Assembly (NCBI GenBank): GCA_003447235.1
Contig: DLZV01000029.1
Span: forward strand, 1-64,000
Origin: Prevotella sp.
Lineage (GTDB): Bacteria > Bacteroidota > Bacteroidia > Bacteroidales > Bacteroidaceae
Reading direction: 5' to 3'
Length of the DNA stretch: 64,000 nucleotides
A program made the position numbers and the translations under genes. Every line of letters starts with the position of its first letter. The first letter of the stretch is position 1. The notes beneath the pieces were generated by a model, which saw only the letters and a list, made by a program, of their open reading frames with translations, was not told the origin of the DNA and did not search any database. Below are positions 45,700 to 53,935 of this stretch, in pieces.

Positions 45700-45889
45700 C
45701 GTATCGGTTTCGTATCAATCCCGTATCATCCTTCGTTCATCCTTCGTTGCTCCTTTTTTCGTCGTTCTATCGTTCTCGCTTCCAGAAGCGGAAACAATAC
45801 GGCAACAATACGGAACGATACGTAAGCATTGCGGGTTTGATACGAGGACGATAGGAGGAGCAAGGGAGGATCATGGGAGAAGCGAAGGG
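45700..45889. repeat. Palindromic array of 11-bp units, copy B
   Basis: Seven left units (45700-45776) begin CGTATCG, CGTATCA, CGTATCA, TCGTTCA, TCGTTGC, TTTTTCG, TCTATCG. A 14-nt hairpin follows (45777-45790: CGCTTC, CA, GAAGCG). Nine inverted units run to 45889, starting GAAACAATACG, GCAACAATACG and GAACGATACGT. The array ends exactly at the transporter stop codon. Copy A (1-158) shares the unit, the register and the central hairpin, with a changed loop and conserved pairing. Confidence 0.75.
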
Positions 45890-47554
45890 CTACCCGACAA
45901 AGAACATCACGATGACCTGAGCTATGATGACGCGGATGAACATGCCGAGGGGATAGACCGTGGCGTAGCTGATGGCGGCGGTATCGCCCCGCAGCGTGTC
46001 GTTGGCATAGCCGAGGGCCATGGGATTGGCCATGCTTCCGCAGAGGATGCCACAGATGGTGCCAAAATCAAACTTCTTGGTGCGCAGGGCTATCAGGCCG
46101 ACGATGACGATGGGGACGAGGGTGAGGACAAAGCCCACTCCCACCCAAAGCAGTCCCTCGGGCCGCATGACGGTGTCGAGAAATCCCTTGCCAGCATCAA
46201 GGCCGAGGCAGGCAAGGTAAAGGCTCAGACCCAGTTTGCGGAGCATGAGCGAAGCCGAGCGCGTCGTGTAGCTGACGACGTGGAAGCGCGGCGCGAGGGC
46301 TCCCACAAGAATACCCATCACGATAGGGCCGCCCGCCGTGCCAAGGCGGATAGGGGCGTCCATGCCGGGAAGGCTGATGGGCAGCACGCCGATGGCGAGG
46401 CCAAGGAGCATGCCGATAAAGATACTACTAAGGTTGGGTTCGTTGAGCGTCTTGACCGAATTGCCAAAGAAATCCTCGGCATGCTTCAGCGCGTCGGGAC
46501 GGCCAACGACGGTGATATGGTCGCCATACTGCAGGCGCAGGTTGTCGGTAGCCAGGAGCTTGATATCACCACGGGTGATGCGACTCACGTTGACGCCATA
46601 GGCGTCGCGCAGATGAAACTGTCCAAGTTTGCGGCCGTTGAGGGCCGTGCGCGTGAGGACAAGGGTGCGGCTCTCGACGTTGGCGTCGATGTGGTTCCAG
46701 TCGATCTTCGACTTGTTCCAGTCCTTCTGCACCTCCTGGCCGAAGAGCATCTCCATAGCCGTCTCCGCCTCTTTGCTGGTCACGACCAAGACATTGTCGC
46801 CCGTATAGAGCTTTGTACTTGCCAAAGGTACCATGGTCTGTCCCTGGCGCCAAATGCGCGAGACGATAAACTTGGCTTGTGTGGCGCGGGCTATCTGGGC
46901 CAGCGTCCTCCCCTCCAGGGCTGGATTGACCACCACGTACTGTCCCACAAAGGTATGGTCCTCGTCGCCCTCATGACGAAGCTTGAGATCATCGGGCTTG
47001 ACGAAAAACTTTCTGATGAACATCATCGCCAGGATGACACCGAGGACACCCAGCGGATAGGTCACGGCCGTGGCCAAAGCAGCACGTCCGCCTCCCACGC
47101 CTGCATGCTCCAAGGCCTGCTGCGCCGCACCAAGGGCCGGCGTATTGGTCGTCGCGCCACAGAGCACACCGATCATATCGCTCATCGGGATGGGCGTGAG
47201 GTAGGACAGGACGACGGCCAGTAGCGTCCCGAGGAAGATGACTCCGAGAGACCAGAGATTGAGCGCGGTTCCCTCGGCACGCAGCGAGCCGAAGAAGTTG
47301 GGACCGACATGCAGTCCAAGGGCATAGACAAACAGCACAAGGCCGAAAGTCTCGCAGTAGTCAAGCATCTCGTGGTCTATCTCCAGATGCAGACTACCCA
47401 CGAATATGCCAAAGAAGAACACAAAGGCAATACCCAGGGATATGCCACCGAGTCTGATCTTACCAAGCCACAGACCGATACCACAGATAAGGGCTACGAT
47501 GATGATGGCCTGAATACTCGACTGGATGTTGAGAAGGGAGCTGAGCCAATCCAT
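45890..47554 (-). CDS. AspT/YidE-type putative transporter
   Basis: 554 aa from the ATG at 47554; a GTG 12 nt upstream is possible. Two transmembrane blocks (about 1-190 and 385-554) flank two RCK C-terminal-like regulatory domains (about 205-370, with two LVVTSKEAE-type folds). This is the YidE/YbjL/AspT layout, whose characterised member exchanges aspartate for alanine; substrate here unknown. It has a full-consensus promoter and a terminator; the array of 11-bp units fills its 3' untranslated region. Confidence 0.88.
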   Translation of the reverse strand: MDWLSSLLNIQSSIQAIIIVALICGIGLWLGKIRLGGISLGIAFVFFFGIFVGSLHLEIDHEMLDYCETFGLVLFVYALGLHVGPNFFGSLRAEGTALNLWSLGVIFLGTLLAVVLSYLTPIPMSDMIGVLCGATTNTPALGAAQQALEHAGVGGGRAALATAVTYPLGVLGVILAMMFIRKFFVKPDDLKLRHEGDEDHTFVGQYVVVNPALEGRTLAQIARATQAKFIVSRIWRQGQTMVPLASTKLYTGDNVLVVTSKEAETAMEMLFGQEVQKDWNKSKIDWNHIDANVESRTLVLTRTALNGRKLGQFHLRDAYGVNVSRITRGDIKLLATDNLRLQYGDHITVVGRPDALKHAEDFFGNSVKTLNEPNLSSIFIGMLLGLAIGVLPISLPGMDAPIRLGTAGGPIVMGILVGALAPRFHVVSYTTRSASLMLRKLGLSLYLACLGLDAGKGFLDTVMRPEGLLWVGVGFVLTLVPIVIVGLIALRTKKFDFGTICGILCGSMANPMALGYANDTLRGDTAAISYATVYPLGMFIRVIIAQVIVMFFVG

Positions 47555-47578
47555 ATTTTCATTCACTATTTGAGGCTA

Positions 47579-47609
47579 CAAAATTACGGCTTTCCTACCA
47601 ACTGACAAA
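47579..47609 (-). promoter_or_regulatory. Promoter of the AspT/YidE-type transporter gene
   Basis: On the minus strand: TTTG (47609-47606), 19 nt, TAATTTTG (47586-47579), about 25 nt before the ATG at 47554. Confidence 0.8.
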
Positions 47610-47691
47610 ATCGCCCGCCGTTTATTTGCACGCCAAAGGTGTTTAGTTGACCTAAAACTATCACGTCATATTCAAAATAAATACGATGTGG

Positions 47692-47723
47692 TTTGCCATT
47701 GTCAATTTCTTTTAGTACATTTG
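47692..47723 (+). promoter_or_regulatory. Promoter of the AraC-type regulator at 47731
   Basis: TTTG (47692-47695), 20-nt spacer, TACATTTG (47716-47723). The ATG at 47731 is only 7 nt past the -7 box, so the leader would be nearly absent. Confidence 0.55.
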
Positions 47724-47730
47724 CACCGCC

Positions 47731-48693
47731 ATGGAAGAAAAGAAGATACTCGACATCAACACGGTCAACGACTACGTGGACTTCATCGGTGCGCCGAGGC
47801 AGCATCCACACATCAACGTCGTGGACCTCTCGGGGCTGCAATCCATCCCCAGAAGCCGCGACCACTACCACATCTACGGCCTGTTGATGCTCGACAATGC
47901 CGACAGGACGCTGACCCACGACATCAACCGATCGTCGGAGGGAGGCGGCACGCTGATGTTTAGTGCGCCAGGATGCCTCACCGGTATCGACAACGGCAGC
48001 AACGTGAAGCTCAACGGATGGCTTCTCCTCTTCGACCCGACGCTCATCCTCGACACTCCGTTGGGGCGGCGCATCGGCGACTTCCACTACCTGGGCTACG
48101 AGCACCAGGACGCGCTGCGCCTGACGCCCAGCGAAAGCAGTGCGCTGCTGAGCTGCTTCAGCCTACTGCGGCGCGAACTGCAGCGCCCCGTGATGCCGGA
48201 CACAAACAGCGAGCAGGTGATTCTCGACTTTCTCCAGCTCATCCTCGACTACTGCCAAGGCTTCTACAACCGGCAGTTTAAGCAGGACAACACGTCCCAC
48301 AGTGTCCACCGTCGTCTGCGCCAGGTGCTCGACAACTACTATGAGCACGGACTGCAGTTTAAGCAGGGTGTGCCCAACGTGCGCTATTGCGCTGGAGAGC
48401 TCTGCCTCTCAGCCAACTACCTCGGCGACCTGATGAAGCAGACGCGGGGCAAGAATGCCGTGACGGCCATCCACGAGTATGTGATGGAGCGCGCCAAGGT
48501 GCTGCTGGCCACGGACAAGAGCGTGAGCCACATGGCCTACGACCTCGGTTTCGACTACCCGCAACACTTCATCCGCCTCTTCAAGAAGTCGTTCCAACTC
48601 ACCCCCGCAGCCTATCGCCGCAGCCTCTCCTCCCCGCAGACCACAGACGAGGGGACAGAGAGCGACACAGAAAACATTGATTACCAACCATAA
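47731..48693 (+). CDS. AraC-family transcriptional regulator
   Basis: 320 aa. The N-terminal half is a cupin-like sensor (HYHIYGLLMLDN, then FSAPGCLTGID). The C-terminal half (about 210-310) has two helix-turn-helix units (AGELCLSANYLGDLMKQ and VSHMAYDLGFDYPQHFIRLF, then SFQLTPAAYR). Soluble, unlike the membrane AraC protein at 34245. The RidA gene follows 13 bp downstream, so they may form one operon; the divergent transporter is also a candidate target. Confidence 0.9.
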   Translation: MEEKKILDINTVNDYVDFIGAPRQHPHINVVDLSGLQSIPRSRDHYHIYGLLMLDNADRTLTHDINRSSEGGGTLMFSAPGCLTGIDNGSNVKLNGWLLLFDPTLILDTPLGRRIGDFHYLGYEHQDALRLTPSESSALLSCFSLLRRELQRPVMPDTNSEQVILDFLQLILDYCQGFYNRQFKQDNTSHSVHRRLRQVLDNYYEHGLQFKQGVPNVRYCAGELCLSANYLGDLMKQTRGKNAVTAIHEYVMERAKVLLATDKSVSHMAYDLGFDYPQHFIRLFKKSFQLTPAAYRRSLSSPQTTDEGTESDTENIDYQP

Positions 48694-48706
48694 AAGTAAC
48701 AAGACA

Positions 48707-49084
48707 ATGAAAGCAATTCATTCAGACATGGCTCCCGCAGCCATCGGCCCGTACAGCCAGGCCATTCGTACCGGCAACGTAGTGTTCATCAGTGGTCAGC
48801 TCCCCATCGACCCCACCACGGGCAACTTCGCTGAGGGCGGCATCAAGGAGCTCACCCGCCAGAGCCTCAACAACGCCAAGGCTATCCTTGCCGCCGAGGG
48901 CCTGACGATGGCCGACGTGGTCAAGACGACAGTTCTCATGGCCGACATGGCCGACTTTGCCGAGATGAACGAGGTGTATGCTGAGTTCTTCCAGGCTCCC
49001 TTCCCCGCCCGCTCCGCCTTCGCCGTGAAGACGCTGCCGAAGAACGCGCGCGTGGAGATCGAGTTGATCGCCGAGGCTAAGTAA
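48707..49084 (+). CDS. ridA: RidA-family enamine/imine deaminase
   Basis: 125 aa from the ATG at 48707. PAAIGPYSQAIRTGNVVFIS, GQLPIDP, and the conserved Arg in NARVEIELIA are family markers. It removes reactive 2-aminoacrylate-type intermediates made by PLP enzymes. It follows the AraC gene by 13 bp and is closed by a strong terminator. Confidence 0.95.
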   Translation: MKAIHSDMAPAAIGPYSQAIRTGNVVFISGQLPIDPTTGNFAEGGIKELTRQSLNNAKAILAAEGLTMADVVKTTVLMADMADFAEMNEVYAEFFQAPFPARSAFAVKTLPKNARVEIELIAEAK

Positions 49085-49115
49085 TAACCTCTGCGGACAA
49101 CCATTCTTACCTGAC

Positions 49116-49168
49116 GAAAGCCGCACCGCCTCTCCTGCTTGACAACATGGAGAGGCCGTGCGGCTTTC
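49116..49168. terminator. Terminator between ridA and yifB
   Basis: 20-nt arms (49116-49135 with 49149-49168) pair at 19 positions, 13-nt loop, then TCTCTTTTT. It ends ridA and may also act on the convergent yifB-type gene. Confidence 0.9.
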
Positions 49169-49238
49169 TCTTTTTCCAACGGGCCCCTATCGCGGCGCTC
49201 TCCTGACAGAGGAATGGCCTTCTACGACAAGACCGCTA

Positions 49239-50789
49239 TCATACTCCGCGCTCTGCCCAGTCACTGCGGTCGAGGTTGCGGTAGCTGATGGCTTCGGCAA
49301 GATGGCTCGGCTGGAGCTGTTCGCTGCCTTCGATGTCGGCGATGGTGCGAGCCACCTTCAAGATGCGATTGTAGGCACGGGCGGAGAGGTTGAGGCGCTC
49401 CATCGCCATGCGCAGTAGGCTGATGCCAGCCTCGTCGGGTTCGGCATATTGGTGGATCATGCGCTCGGTCATCTGTGCGTTGCAATGGACGCCGGGAATG
49501 TCCTTGTAGCGCAACTCCTGACGCTGGCGAGCCTTGATGACGCGCTCACGGATAGCGGAACTTGGCTCTCCTGGCTGCGCCTTGGAGATATCTTTGAAAG
49601 GAACAGGCGTGATCTCGCACTGAATGTCGATGCGGTCGAGCAGCGGTCCTGAGATTTTGTTCATATACCGCTGGATCTGTCCCGGCGAGCACACACAGAC
49701 ATGGGTCGGGTCGCCATAGTAGCCACAGGGGCAGGGATTCATCGAGGCGACGAACATGAAGGAGGCTGGGTAGGTGATGGTGTATTTGGCGCGCGCGATC
49801 GTGATCAGACGATCTTCGAGCGGCTGACGCAACACTTCGAGGGTATGCTTGTTGAACTCGGGCAACTCGTCGGCGAAGAGCACGCCGTTGTGGGCCAGAG
49901 AGATCTCGCCGGGCATGGGATCCACACCGCCTCCGACCAGTGCCACCTGGGAGATGGTGTGGTGCGGACTGCGAAACGGGCGCTGCGAGATCAGTCCCTT
50001 ACCGGCAGACAACTTGCCCGCAATGGAGTGGATCTGCGTTGTCTCCAGGCTCTCCGAGAGCGTCAGAGGAGGCAGTATCGACGGCAAGCGCTTGGCCATC
50101 ATACTCTTGCCCGATCCTGGCGGACCTATCATCACGAGGTTGTGACCACCCGCGGCAGCCACCTCCAAGGCGCGCTTCACACTCTCCTGTCCACGGACAT
50201 CGGCGAAATCGAGGTCGAAATCGTACTGCTGCTCGTAGAATTCCTTCCTCGTATCAACCACGCAGGGGCTGAAATCGGCATCGTCGCCCTTGAGGAAGCG
50301 AATGACCTCGGTGATACTGCTCATACCATAGACGTCGAGCTGGTTGACCACTGCAGCCTCGTGCTCATTAGCTTTGGGGACAATCAGTCCCTTCATCTGG
50401 TCTTTGCGCGCCCGGATGGCAATGGGGAGCACGCCCTTGACGGGCTGCAGCGAACCGTCGAGACTCAGCTCGCCGACGAGCATATAACTACCCAGACGGT
50501 CGGAGGGAATATCGCCATTGGCCGCAAGGATGGCTACGGCAAGCGGGAGGTCAAATCCACTGCCCACCTTTCGGAGACTCGCAGGAGAGAGGTTGGCCGT
50601 GATGTCGGCGACGGGAAACTTCAACCCCGTATTGAGCAGAGCTGCCGCAATGCGGTCGCGGCTCTCCCGCACGGCCTCGTCGCCCAGTCCCGTGAGCCGG
50701 TAACTGACGCCTCGCGTCAAACTCACCTCGACGGTGATCGTCGTCACCTCCAGTCCATTTACTGCCGCGCTATAAGCCTTGACAAGCAT
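49239..50789 (-). CDS. YifB/ComM-family Mg-chelatase-like ATPase
   Basis: 516 aa. N-terminal Lon-like ribosomal S5 fold (about 1-165), Walker A GPPGSGKSMMAKRLP, FADELPEFNKHTLEVLRQPL, ASMNPCPCGY and the C-terminal RAYNRILKVARTIADIEG are diagnostic. ComM promotes branch migration during natural transformation in Gram-negative bacteria. A dprA gene at 54950 fits the same process. It is downstream of the TlpA-like lipoprotein gene. Confidence 0.94.
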   Translation of the reverse strand: MLVKAYSAAVNGLEVTTITVEVSLTRGVSYRLTGLGDEAVRESRDRIAAALLNTGLKFPVADITANLSPASLRKVGSGFDLPLAVAILAANGDIPSDRLGSYMLVGELSLDGSLQPVKGVLPIAIRARKDQMKGLIVPKANEHEAAVVNQLDVYGMSSITEVIRFLKGDDADFSPCVVDTRKEFYEQQYDFDLDFADVRGQESVKRALEVAAAGGHNLVMIGPPGSGKSMMAKRLPSILPPLTLSESLETTQIHSIAGKLSAGKGLISQRPFRSPHHTISQVALVGGGVDPMPGEISLAHNGVLFADELPEFNKHTLEVLRQPLEDRLITIARAKYTITYPASFMFVASMNPCPCGYYGDPTHVCVCSPGQIQRYMNKISGPLLDRIDIQCEITPVPFKDISKAQPGEPSSAIRERVIKARQRQELRYKDIPGVHCNAQMTERMIHQYAEPDEAGISLLRMAMERLNLSARAYNRILKVARTIADIEGSEQLQPSHLAEAISYRNLDRSDWAERGV

Positions 50790-50801
50790 CGTAATTCTTA
50801 T

Positions 50802-51857
50802 TTAGTATGAATGATTCGTTTCCAAAAACCGTTTCCGCAACTCCTCATCGCTCAGCGAGCGCTGCTTCACGCGTCCGTTCTCCACCAAGATATTGTCGGG
50901 GAGGTCATGGAGCGACAGGTTGGCCAGCAACGGACTGTCGAGCATACGACCGTCGCAGACCGTGGGCAGCGTGACGTCAAACTGGCGTAGCAACTTCTCG
51001 CAGTCCTTGCGCGTCGCATCGAGACAGATGGTCAGTACCTGCAGGTCGGGATGCTGGTGCTTGGCCTCTTGGACCGCGCGCAGACAACCCAGACTCCTGT
51101 AGCTCCACGAAGCCCAAACGATCACTACGCCCTCGCCACTGCGGAAGTCTTGCTGCGTGAACGTCCGGCCGCTGAGGGTGAGGGCCTTGAAGCGGGGCAA
51201 CGGCTGCCCTATCCTTACCGTCTCGTAGGGGGCCAGCTGCTTTGCGAGCAGGATGAGGTGTCCATTGCGTGGCTGCTCCTTGCGCATGAGGTTGATGAGG
51301 CGGCGCGCCTCGGCATAGTCTGGGCGGTCATTGCGGACGAGGTAGGTGCTGACGAGATAGACTCCCACACGCGAACCGGGATGCTCCTTCACAAAGTCGG
51401 CCGTGAGCTTCGGGGCGTCCAAGGGGGAGTTTTTGGCCAGCAACTGCCGGAAATCGGTCATCAGCTCGTTGTCGTCCGTGCCCTCCACCTCCATTTCGCG
51501 CAGGTGGGAAGCGTCGGCCTTGACCATCACCTTGCCGCCAGGCTCGGCGAAGATCGGCTGCTCGGAATAGTTGGGGAAGACGAGGACAAGCGTCGAAGGA
51601 TCTCGCATCTCCGTCTCATAGACGAAGCGTCCTCCCTGAATGTTGATGGTGTCGAGGCCGTCGATGCCCCCGTCAGGACTATAGACCAGCACCTGACCTT
51701 GATTTAAATGAAGGAAGCGACCCTCCATCTTAAACCGACCACTCTTGCCCGAGCAGCTGCCGAGCAACAACAATAAAAAGGCGGGAACGGCAAGCCATGT
51801 CATCGAGCAAGCCATTCTGATGATACTACGGATGAAAAAAGGATGATGTGTCATCAT
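50802..51857 (-). CDS. TlpA-like lipoprotein with DUF4369-like domain, lacking CXXC
   Basis: 351 aa. A long N-terminal hydrophobic segment ends in a lipobox (LLLLLGSC, Cys about 35). A DUF4369-like beta domain (about 40-130) and a thioredoxin fold (about 215-340) follow. The active-site position reads WASWSYRSLGC in place of WCxxC, so both canonical cysteines are replaced; disulfide reductase activity is unlikely. It is probably an envelope chaperone or scaffold, or an altered redox protein. It is upstream of yifB on the same strand, about 12 bp apart. Confidence 0.82.
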   Translation of the reverse strand: MMTHHPFFIRSIIRMACSMTWLAVPAFLLLLLGSCSGKSGRFKMEGRFLHLNQGQVLVYSPDGGIDGLDTINIQGGRFVYETEMRDPSTLVLVFPNYSEQPIFAEPGGKVMVKADASHLREMEVEGTDDNELMTDFRQLLAKNSPLDAPKLTADFVKEHPGSRVGVYLVSTYLVRNDRPDYAEARRLINLMRKEQPRNGHLILLAKQLAPYETVRIGQPLPRFKALTLSGRTFTQQDFRSGEGVVIVWASWSYRSLGCLRAVQEAKHQHPDLQVLTICLDATRKDCEKLLRQFDVTLPTVCDGRMLDSPLLANLSLHDLPDNILVENGRVKQRSLSDEELRKRFLETNHSY

Positions 51858-51924
51858 ATTGCTCCATGCTTGTAATGCTATCTTCGGATGGATGGAAGCT
51901 GTCCGAAGGAAAGATAAGGAGATG

Positions 51925-52009
51925 TGCCGCGAGCGGGACTCGAACCCGCACAGCCATTACTGGCCAAGGGATTTTAAGTCCCTCGTGTCTACCATTCCAC
52001 CATCACGGC
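51925..52009 (-). tRNA. tRNA-Leu (anticodon UAA)
   Basis: 85 nt on the minus strand. The 7-bp acceptor stem (GCCGTGA with TCGCGGC), anticodon loop CTTAAAA with UAA, a long class II variable arm (about 13 nt) and GGGTTCGAGTCCC T-arm identify it. CCA is not encoded. The lipoprotein TlpA-like gene is 68 bp downstream. Confidence 0.97.
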
Positions 52010-52111
52010 AAACCGTCTGCAAAGTTAACCACAATAATTGAAACTCGCAAACGATTTCTATTGTTTTTTAGTCTGTGGCCCCTTAGGACCCCCGATTTGT
52101 CCAGCCTTGCG

Positions 52112-52696
52112 TCAATAAACTTTCAGCACACCGTAGGGTGTGGGGGCATTGCAGCGGTAGCTTATCAGCAGCGGGACGCCACTTCCCCTCACGAGGTTGC
52201 CTCCCGTATTGAGGTTGTAAGCCGCCTTACAGCGCCCACAAGAGGCCACCCCGTCGCCCGTCACGGTCAGCGGATAACTGCGCATGGGCAGGGCGTTGAG
52301 GTCGAAGCAGTTGGGACACTCCGCATCATAGGCGTAGAAGATGGGGGGATCGTCCATGCTGCCATAGCCGACGATCAACCCGTGGTTCATGCCGATGCGG
52401 TTCTGATTTTCCAGTCGGAGGTCGATGGCATTGAAAATGCTCACCGACGACATCCCCTGGTTGTTCTCAAACGTATAATAGGAAGCACCACCACGCAGGA
52501 GATAGCCAATCTTGCAGAAGACTCCCTTGGCCATCGGGTTCATGGCGGTGGCCAGCGTGGCATCCTGGTGCGTGCCGTTATCGAGGGTCAGGTTGCAGTG
52601 GTAGTTGCTATACCGATAGCCCGCATCCTCGCCACACGCCGTCAGAACAGCCAGCAAGCCAACCAGGCAAACGGCGCGCCACAGTTTTCTACTCAT
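52112..52696 (-). CDS. Lipoprotein with a four-cysteine Rieske-like domain
   Basis: 194 aa. Lipobox LAVLTAC (Cys about 21). The C-terminal half has CPNC, then about 30 residues on CGRC, followed by AAYNLNTGG and VPLLISYR. The AAYNLNTGG / LISYR pattern resembles the end of a Rieske domain, but the ligands are Cys-Cys/Cys-Cys rather than Cys-His/Cys-His, so it could bind zinc or a different iron centre. Function unknown. It overlaps the SRPBCC gene upstream by 8 nt. Confidence 0.7.
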   Translation of the reverse strand: MSRKLWRAVCLVGLLAVLTACGEDAGYRYSNYHCNLTLDNGTHQDATLATAMNPMAKGVFCKIGYLLRGGASYYTFENNQGMSSVSIFNAIDLRLENQNRIGMNHGLIVGYGSMDDPPIFYAYDAECPNCFDLNALPMRSYPLTVTGDGVASCGRCKAAYNLNTGGNLVRGSGVPLLISYRCNAPTPYGVLKVY

Positions 52697-53102
52697 AGGG
52701 TATCATGCTCAGCGCGTCGGCCACCTTCTCTATGCCCTCCTGGAGCGGACCCGCCACCATGCCTTTGGCAAAAAACGGGATGTCGGCATCGATGGTGAGG
52801 CGCATCTTCGACGTGGTGTCGCTCGTCGGGAGCACCTGGATCCAAAATTGGAACTTCACGGGCGACTTCTCGCTCTGGAGTTTGATCATCTTCGGTTCCT
52901 CGCGCTCTACGATGCGCATCGATACCGCACCGATAGGCGCGATACTGATGCTGATGCTGTCTTGGTCGAAGCTCAGGTCCTTGAGCTTATCCTCGGGGAT
53001 GCGGTCGCGGACGCGCTCGATGTTGGTGAAGTCGCTGAGCATCCGATAGACGTTCTCCTGCGGATAGGCGATGGCCTTGACACTACTTTCAAACTTACTC
53101 AT
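52689..53102 (-). CDS. SRPBCC-family protein
   Basis: 137 aa with the START/polyketide-cyclase fold: VYRMLSDFTNIERVRDRIPE, then VLPTSDTTSKMRLTIDADIP and VAGPLQEGIEKVADALS. Members bind hydrophobic ligands; the ligand here is not known. It lies 12 bp downstream of pyrE and overlaps the lipoprotein gene, so the three are one operon. Confidence 0.88.
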   Translation of the reverse strand: MSKFESSVKAIAYPQENVYRMLSDFTNIERVRDRIPEDKLKDLSFDQDSISISIAPIGAVSMRIVEREEPKMIKLQSEKSPVKFQFWIQVLPTSDTTSKMRLTIDADIPFFAKGMVAGPLQEGIEKVADALSMIPYE

Positions 53103-53114
53103 ATCCCTCTGGCT

Positions 53115-53747
53115 TTACTTCTTCCAGTTGGCCGGATCCTTGCGCCACTCGTGGAGCATCGGCACATCCTCCTCCTTGATATAGCCTGTCTCCAGGGCCT
53201 TCTCGACGACGTGCGGATAGTCCGTCAGCGTCACGAGCTTGACGCCAGCCTCCTTGAAGGCCTCCTCGGCGATGGGGAATCCATAGGTGAAACTGGCTAC
53301 CATGCCGACCACCTCAAATCCTGCCTCGCGAAGAGCGGCAACAGCCTTGAGCGAAGAGCCACCCGTAGAGATCAGGTCCTCGACGACCACGACCTTCGCA
53401 CCTTCGGGAAGACGACCCTCGATCTGATTCTTCATGCCGTGATCCTTCGGTTTCGGACGAACGTAGGCGTAGGGCAGTGCCAGCTCGTCGGCCACCAATA
53501 CTCCCTGGGCAATAGCACCCGTAGCCACACCGGCCACGGCATCGGCCTCGGGGAAGTGCTCCAGCACGGCGTGGGTCAGCCCCAACTTGACGAAGGAGCG
53601 CACGTCGTGGTAGGAGAGCGTCTGACGATTGTCGCAGTAGAACGGCGACTTCCAGCCCGAAGCCCAGGTAAACGGGTCATTGGGCTGCAACTTCACGGCC
53701 TTGATGGCAAGCAACTTGCCAGCGAATACTTTCTTCAAATCTTCCAT
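53115..53747 (-). CDS. pyrE: Orotate phosphoribosyltransferase
   Basis: 210 aa. FTWASGWKSPFYCDNR, GVATGAIAQG, YVRPKPKDHG and the PRPP-binding VVVVEDLISTGGSS are diagnostic. It makes OMP from orotate and PRPP in pyrimidine synthesis. First gene of a pyrE-SRPBCC-lipoprotein operon; promoter at 53867-53897. Confidence 0.97.
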   Translation of the reverse strand: MEDLKKVFAGKLLAIKAVKLQPNDPFTWASGWKSPFYCDNRQTLSYHDVRSFVKLGLTHAVLEHFPEADAVAGVATGAIAQGVLVADELALPYAYVRPKPKDHGMKNQIEGRLPEGAKVVVVEDLISTGGSSLKAVAALREAGFEVVGMVASFTYGFPIAEEAFKEAGVKLVTLTDYPHVVEKALETGYIKEEDVPMLHEWRKDPANWKK

Positions 53748-53866
53748 ATTTCTTCTATACTATATTTTTATCCTTTTATTTTAAAGATAATGCCAACGAG
53801 CGCAGAACGTCAAGCTTGCTTGTTCGTTATGCCGAGTGCAGCTTATCTTATATTATAAAGATAATG

Positions 53867-53897
53867 CAAAGATAGCGCAAAAAACTGTAACGGCAAG
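53867..53897 (-). promoter_or_regulatory. Promoter of the pyrE operon
   Basis: On the minus strand: CTTG (53897-53894; one base off TTTG), 19 nt, TATCTTTG (53874-53867), giving a leader of about 110 nt before the ATG at 53747. Two AAAGATAATGC copies (around 53784 and 53857) lie in or near the leader. Confidence 0.65.
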
Positions 53898-53935
53898 GAG
53901 TTCTTGTATAGTTTTTGCGTCCGTTATCATTTCTT

